From: JARRLC01 sp037387425
Lineage (GTDB): Bacteria; Pseudomonadota; Alphaproteobacteria; Rhizobiales; Rhodomicrobiaceae
Direction of reading: 5' to 3'
Assembly (NCBI GenBank): GCA_037387425.1
Contig: JARRLC010000115.1
Coordinates: 1 to 8,157 of the forward strand
DNA length: 8,157 bases
Shown: piece after piece, positions 6,072-8,157 of the stretch
Layout: every line of letters starts with the position of its first letter
How positions within the stretch are numbered: position 1 is the stretch's first letter
Notes under the pieces: model-generated
Told to the model about the DNA's origin: nothing
Seen by the model: only the letters and a program-made list of their open reading frames with translations
Database searches by the model: none
Program-made: the position numbers and the translations under genes

Positions 6072-7102
6072 GTTTTTCTTGGCGAACATTTTTAACCGAA
6101 GGTCGCGCAAACAGCATGCGCTCGCGCGTCGCTTCTCTCGCAGCGGCAGTCGTTCCCGCAGCGGCTCCGATGCTGTCATCAACAATTGCAAGGTCTCAAG
6201 AGGCTGCCGTTACGCCAGTTCCTGCTTCGGCTTCGGTGCCAGCTCCGACAGTTGCCGCCCCCGAACCTGAAACATTGATCTATCTTTATGGAATAACCCG
6301 CGACGACACCATGGCGCGTAGCGCTGTGCCTCTAGTTGAAGGCGTTATCCCCGGACTGCGCGTGAAAGTCCTCTCGCTAGGTGATTTTGCGATACTGTTC
6401 AATCATGTGCCAAAGAACGCCGTTCCCGTATCTGGCGGCGGTTTGGATACTGGCGACAACAGCAAGGACATTTCACGGCGTCATCATCACGTGCTCGAAA
6501 ATCTATCGCTGGTGTGCACGGTCGTTCCTATGCAGTGTTGCACCACCTTTCCGAGCATGAAGGCCGTTGTATCGCAATTCGCCAATCTCAGTTTCCACGA
6601 TGCGCTTATCCGCGTTGCAGGGACGCAGGAATGGTGCGTCAGGCTCTTCGCCGACATGCGGAAGTGCTGCGAGTTGGCCGAAGGAAACCCAGCCATCACA
6701 CCTCTGAAAGCTGATTTGGTTGCCGCCGCAACGCCTGCTCAACTGTCCACTGCACGCAGCAATCTCTGCGATGCGATAGACGAGGAAGTTTGCGACCGCT
6801 TGGCGCTCAGCGCTGGTGATGTGCATCGCCGTCTTGGCATCATCGCGCGGGCAGCCAAATCTAACCTGCCCAAAGGCAACGGCAGAGAGGTGCTGGACGG
6901 CAACGCTCCCGCGCTCATTCTTGATGCCGCCTATCTGATCGAGAAACGCGACGAAAACGCATTTCATCGGTTGCTCGCCGAACTCAACAGCGCGCTATCG
7001 GCGGACGGCCTCTCACTGAAATTCAGCGGTCCGTGGCCGCCATATAGCTTTGCCGCTGCGGATGTCGAAGAACCATCAGAATTTGTCGCCGCCGCTGAGT
7101 AA
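6068..7102 (+). CDS. gvpF: GvpL/GvpF paralogue with hydrophobic N-terminal extension and many cysteines
   Basis: Second gas vesicle GvpL/GvpF-family protein (344 aa). Seen: the family start IYLYGITRDD (71-80), the helix RRHHHVLENLSLVCTVVPMQCC (137-158) at the place of the usual VLPLRFG, EWCVRLFADM (188-197) and the C-terminal GPWPPYSFA (321-329). The family domain therefore begins only at about residue 69. Before it lies an extension with basic residues, a hydrophobic Ala/Val stretch (21-41) and a Pro/Ala-rich linker (about 45-67). The domain has eight cysteines (150, 157, 158, 190, 200, 201, 234, 242), more than its neighbours. Start: ATG overlapping the previous stop (ATGA) with AGGAAA (6055-6060) 7 nt upstream; Met17 is an internal alternative. 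It likely acts in vesicle assembly with its neighbours. The extension resembles a signal peptide or amphipathic anchor, which is odd for a cytoplasmic gas vesicle protein. Confidence 0.87.
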   Translation: MSFSWRTFLTEGRANSMRSRVASLAAAVVPAAAPMLSSTIARSQEAAVTPVPASASVPAPTVAAPEPETLIYLYGITRDDTMARSAVPLVEGVIPGLRVKVLSLGDFAILFNHVPKNAVPVSGGGLDTGDNSKDISRRHHHVLENLSLVCTVVPMQCCTTFPSMKAVVSQFANLSFHDALIRVAGTQEWCVRLFADMRKCCELAEGNPAITPLKADLVAAATPAQLSTARSNLCDAIDEEVCDRLALSAGDVHRRLGIIARAAKSNLPKGNGREVLDGNAPALILDAAYLIEKRDENAFHRLLAELNSALSADGLSLKFSGPWPPYSFAAADVEEPSEFVAAAE

Positions 7103-7130
7103 ATCTGTTTTCCGTCGCCGCCATGTTTGA

Positions 7131-7136
7131 AGGAGG
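7131..7136 (+). promoter_or_regulatory. Shine-Dalgarno deciding the third gvp start
   Basis: AGGAGG lies 4 nt before the ATG at 7141 and downstream of an in-frame ATG at 7123, so translation should begin at 7141. That start also places the family motif FYLYGI directly at the N-terminus. Confidence 0.85.
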
Positions 7137-7140
7137 CCGC

Positions 7141-7980
7141 ATGTTCTATTTGTATGGCATCATCGACAAACCCAACACTGAACTTGCCCTCCCTCAAGGC
7201 TTCGGTGACGACACGGTTGAGGTTGTGATATGCGGCGACGAAGGCGCGGAAGTGGGCGCGGTTGTGAGTGAAATCCCCTCAGAACCCGCACGCGACCGCA
7301 ATAGCGCCCATACCCACATGAACGTCCTCACCACGCTCATGCAGCACTGCATGATTCTGCCTTTGCAATTCGGCATCGTGTTTCTATCGCGTGACGAATT
7401 GGTGGAGACGGTTAACCGCTTGCATGCCTCTCTCTGGGAAGATTTGCGCCGCCTCAACGGACAGGTTGAGGTGAATGTCAAAGTCACGGACCGCTCGCCG
7501 CTTCTCAACAAGCCGGTGTGCGAGGTCGCCGGAGAACCAGGGGAGGACGAAACCCCATCCCGCAACGAAGAACCCTCCGTGCGCTATGTCACCAGCAAAG
7601 GCGCCAACATCAAGATTCGCGCGCAGCAATCTCGCGGTAACGAGCTGCTGGCGGAAACCATCCAGGCTCCGTTTGCAGCTATGGTCACCGGCAAAATATG
7701 GAAGGCTGTGCCTTCACCGTCCGGACGGCCGCAAATCACCGCGAATTTCCTGTTGCCACGCGAGCAATTCGACGCATTCCAATGCGGTGTGAAAGACCTG
7801 AAAGAGACCTCGCCGCGTCTTGATGTGCGCATCACAGGGCCATGGCCGCCATTCTCGTTTATCAGTGAGGAAGGCGCGGTGAAGGCTGTGGTAGAAGCTG
7901 CAATCGCAGAGCAATCGGCAGCGGCTGAGAACGCGGCCGTAACAGTGGCAAAAAATGCGGCCACAAACGAGGCGGGTTAA
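7141..7980 (+). CDS. gvpF: GvpL/GvpF family gas vesicle protein
   Basis: Third GvpL/GvpF-family protein (279 aa), the closest of the three to the ordinary family form in length and motifs. Seen: MFYLYGIIDKP at the N-terminus, MILPLQFGIVF (71-81) matching the VLPLRFG core motif, the helix EDLRRLNGQVEVNVKV (100-115), a charged low-complexity insert (about 128-147, rich in Glu/Pro), and GPWPPFSF (233-240). An Ala/Glu-rich helical tail follows (about 245-275). No J-like module and no N-terminal extension are present. It starts 38 nt after the second gvp gene with its own strong ribosome-binding site, so it is probably in the same operon. By family knowledge it should contact the gas vesicle shell protein GvpA during nucleation or growth. 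The tail and insert are unique to this paralogue, which suggests that the three proteins are not interchangeable. Confidence 0.9.
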   Translation: MFYLYGIIDKPNTELALPQGFGDDTVEVVICGDEGAEVGAVVSEIPSEPARDRNSAHTHMNVLTTLMQHCMILPLQFGIVFLSRDELVETVNRLHASLWEDLRRLNGQVEVNVKVTDRSPLLNKPVCEVAGEPGEDETPSRNEEPSVRYVTSKGANIKIRAQQSRGNELLAETIQAPFAAMVTGKIWKAVPSPSGRPQITANFLLPREQFDAFQCGVKDLKETSPRLDVRITGPWPPFSFISEEGAVKAVVEAAIAEQSAAAENAAVTVAKNAATNEAG

Positions 7981-8044
7981 TCGCCCCTGTAAGTTCACAA
8001 CCGCCTTAGCTGACGTATTTTCTGGTCATGCACTGATTTTCAGC

Positions 8045-8059
8045 CGGCATGTCATGCCG
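8045..8059. repeat. Perfect 15-nt dyad downstream of gvp genes
   Basis: cggcatg-t-catgccg is a perfect dyad with a single central base, 64 nt after the third gvp stop. It could be an operator for whatever lies to the right or the stem of a weak hairpin. No T-run follows, so an intrinsic terminator is not supported. Confidence 0.45.
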
Positions 8060-8090
8060 TATGCAGATTAAAACAGCGGAAATCGCTTTG

Positions 8091-8157
8091 CAGATTCTTG
8101 GTCCTTTTACTCTGTACTAGCCGAGGAGGGTGGCCGCGTCAAAGGACCAAGAATCTG
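8091..8157. repeat. 17-bp perfect inverted repeat at the window end
   Basis: cagattcttggtccttt (8091-8107) is the exact reverse complement of aaaggaccaagaatctg (8141-8157), with 33 nt between. The right arm ends on the last base of the window, so the repeat may continue. It could be a long-stem terminator, the ends of a small mobile element, or a fold-back artefact at a contig end. No gene lies in 7981-8157. Confidence 0.8.

Noticed and set aside
7123..7140. Upstream ATG for the third gvp gene
   Set aside because: The strong AGGAGG lies downstream of this ATG, so it would be inside the coding region; the ATG at 7141 fits both the ribosome-binding site and the family N-terminus.

Overview
The window looks like chromosomal DNA of an alphaproteobacterium. 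The HrcA and GrpE sequences, the type-II glycerate kinase and the coding style (dense genes, moderately GC-rich, Shine-Dalgarno leaders) all fit, but I cannot name a genus. The window stops inside a 17-bp inverted repeat, so it may be a whole contig rather than a slice of one.

Left part, all on the minus strand. hrcA (heat-shock repressor, 3489-4598), grpE (DnaK nucleotide exchange factor, 2476-3411) and a glycerate 2-kinase gene (1129-2397) run in one direction with gaps of about 77-78 nt and could be co-transcribed from a plausible sigma-70 promoter at 4667-4695. Further downstream lies a separate two-gene sulfur-trafficking unit: a DsrE2-type protein (360-857) followed by a TusA-type sulfur carrier (32-259), with a hairpin between them.

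Right part, plus strand. A 387-nt divergent intergenic region (4599-4985) with a 10-bp inverted repeat leads into three consecutive, tightly packed genes of the GvpL/GvpF gas vesicle family (4986-6071, 6068-7102, 7141-7980). They are clearly divergent paralogues. The first carries a C-terminal J-domain-like module whose catalytic HPD has become RPD. The second has a hydrophobic, signal-like N-terminal extension and an unusual set of cysteines. The third is closest to the plain family form. No gvpA, gvpN, gvpK or other gas vesicle genes are in the window; they are expected beyond its right edge.

The most interesting point is the link between the halves. A gas vesicle assembly protein fused to a DnaJ-like domain sits divergently beside the DnaK-system genes hrcA and grpE. 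This suggests, without proving it, a chaperone-linked gas vesicle assembly module. The terminal part (7981-8157) has no gene and holds a perfect palindrome and the long inverted repeat.
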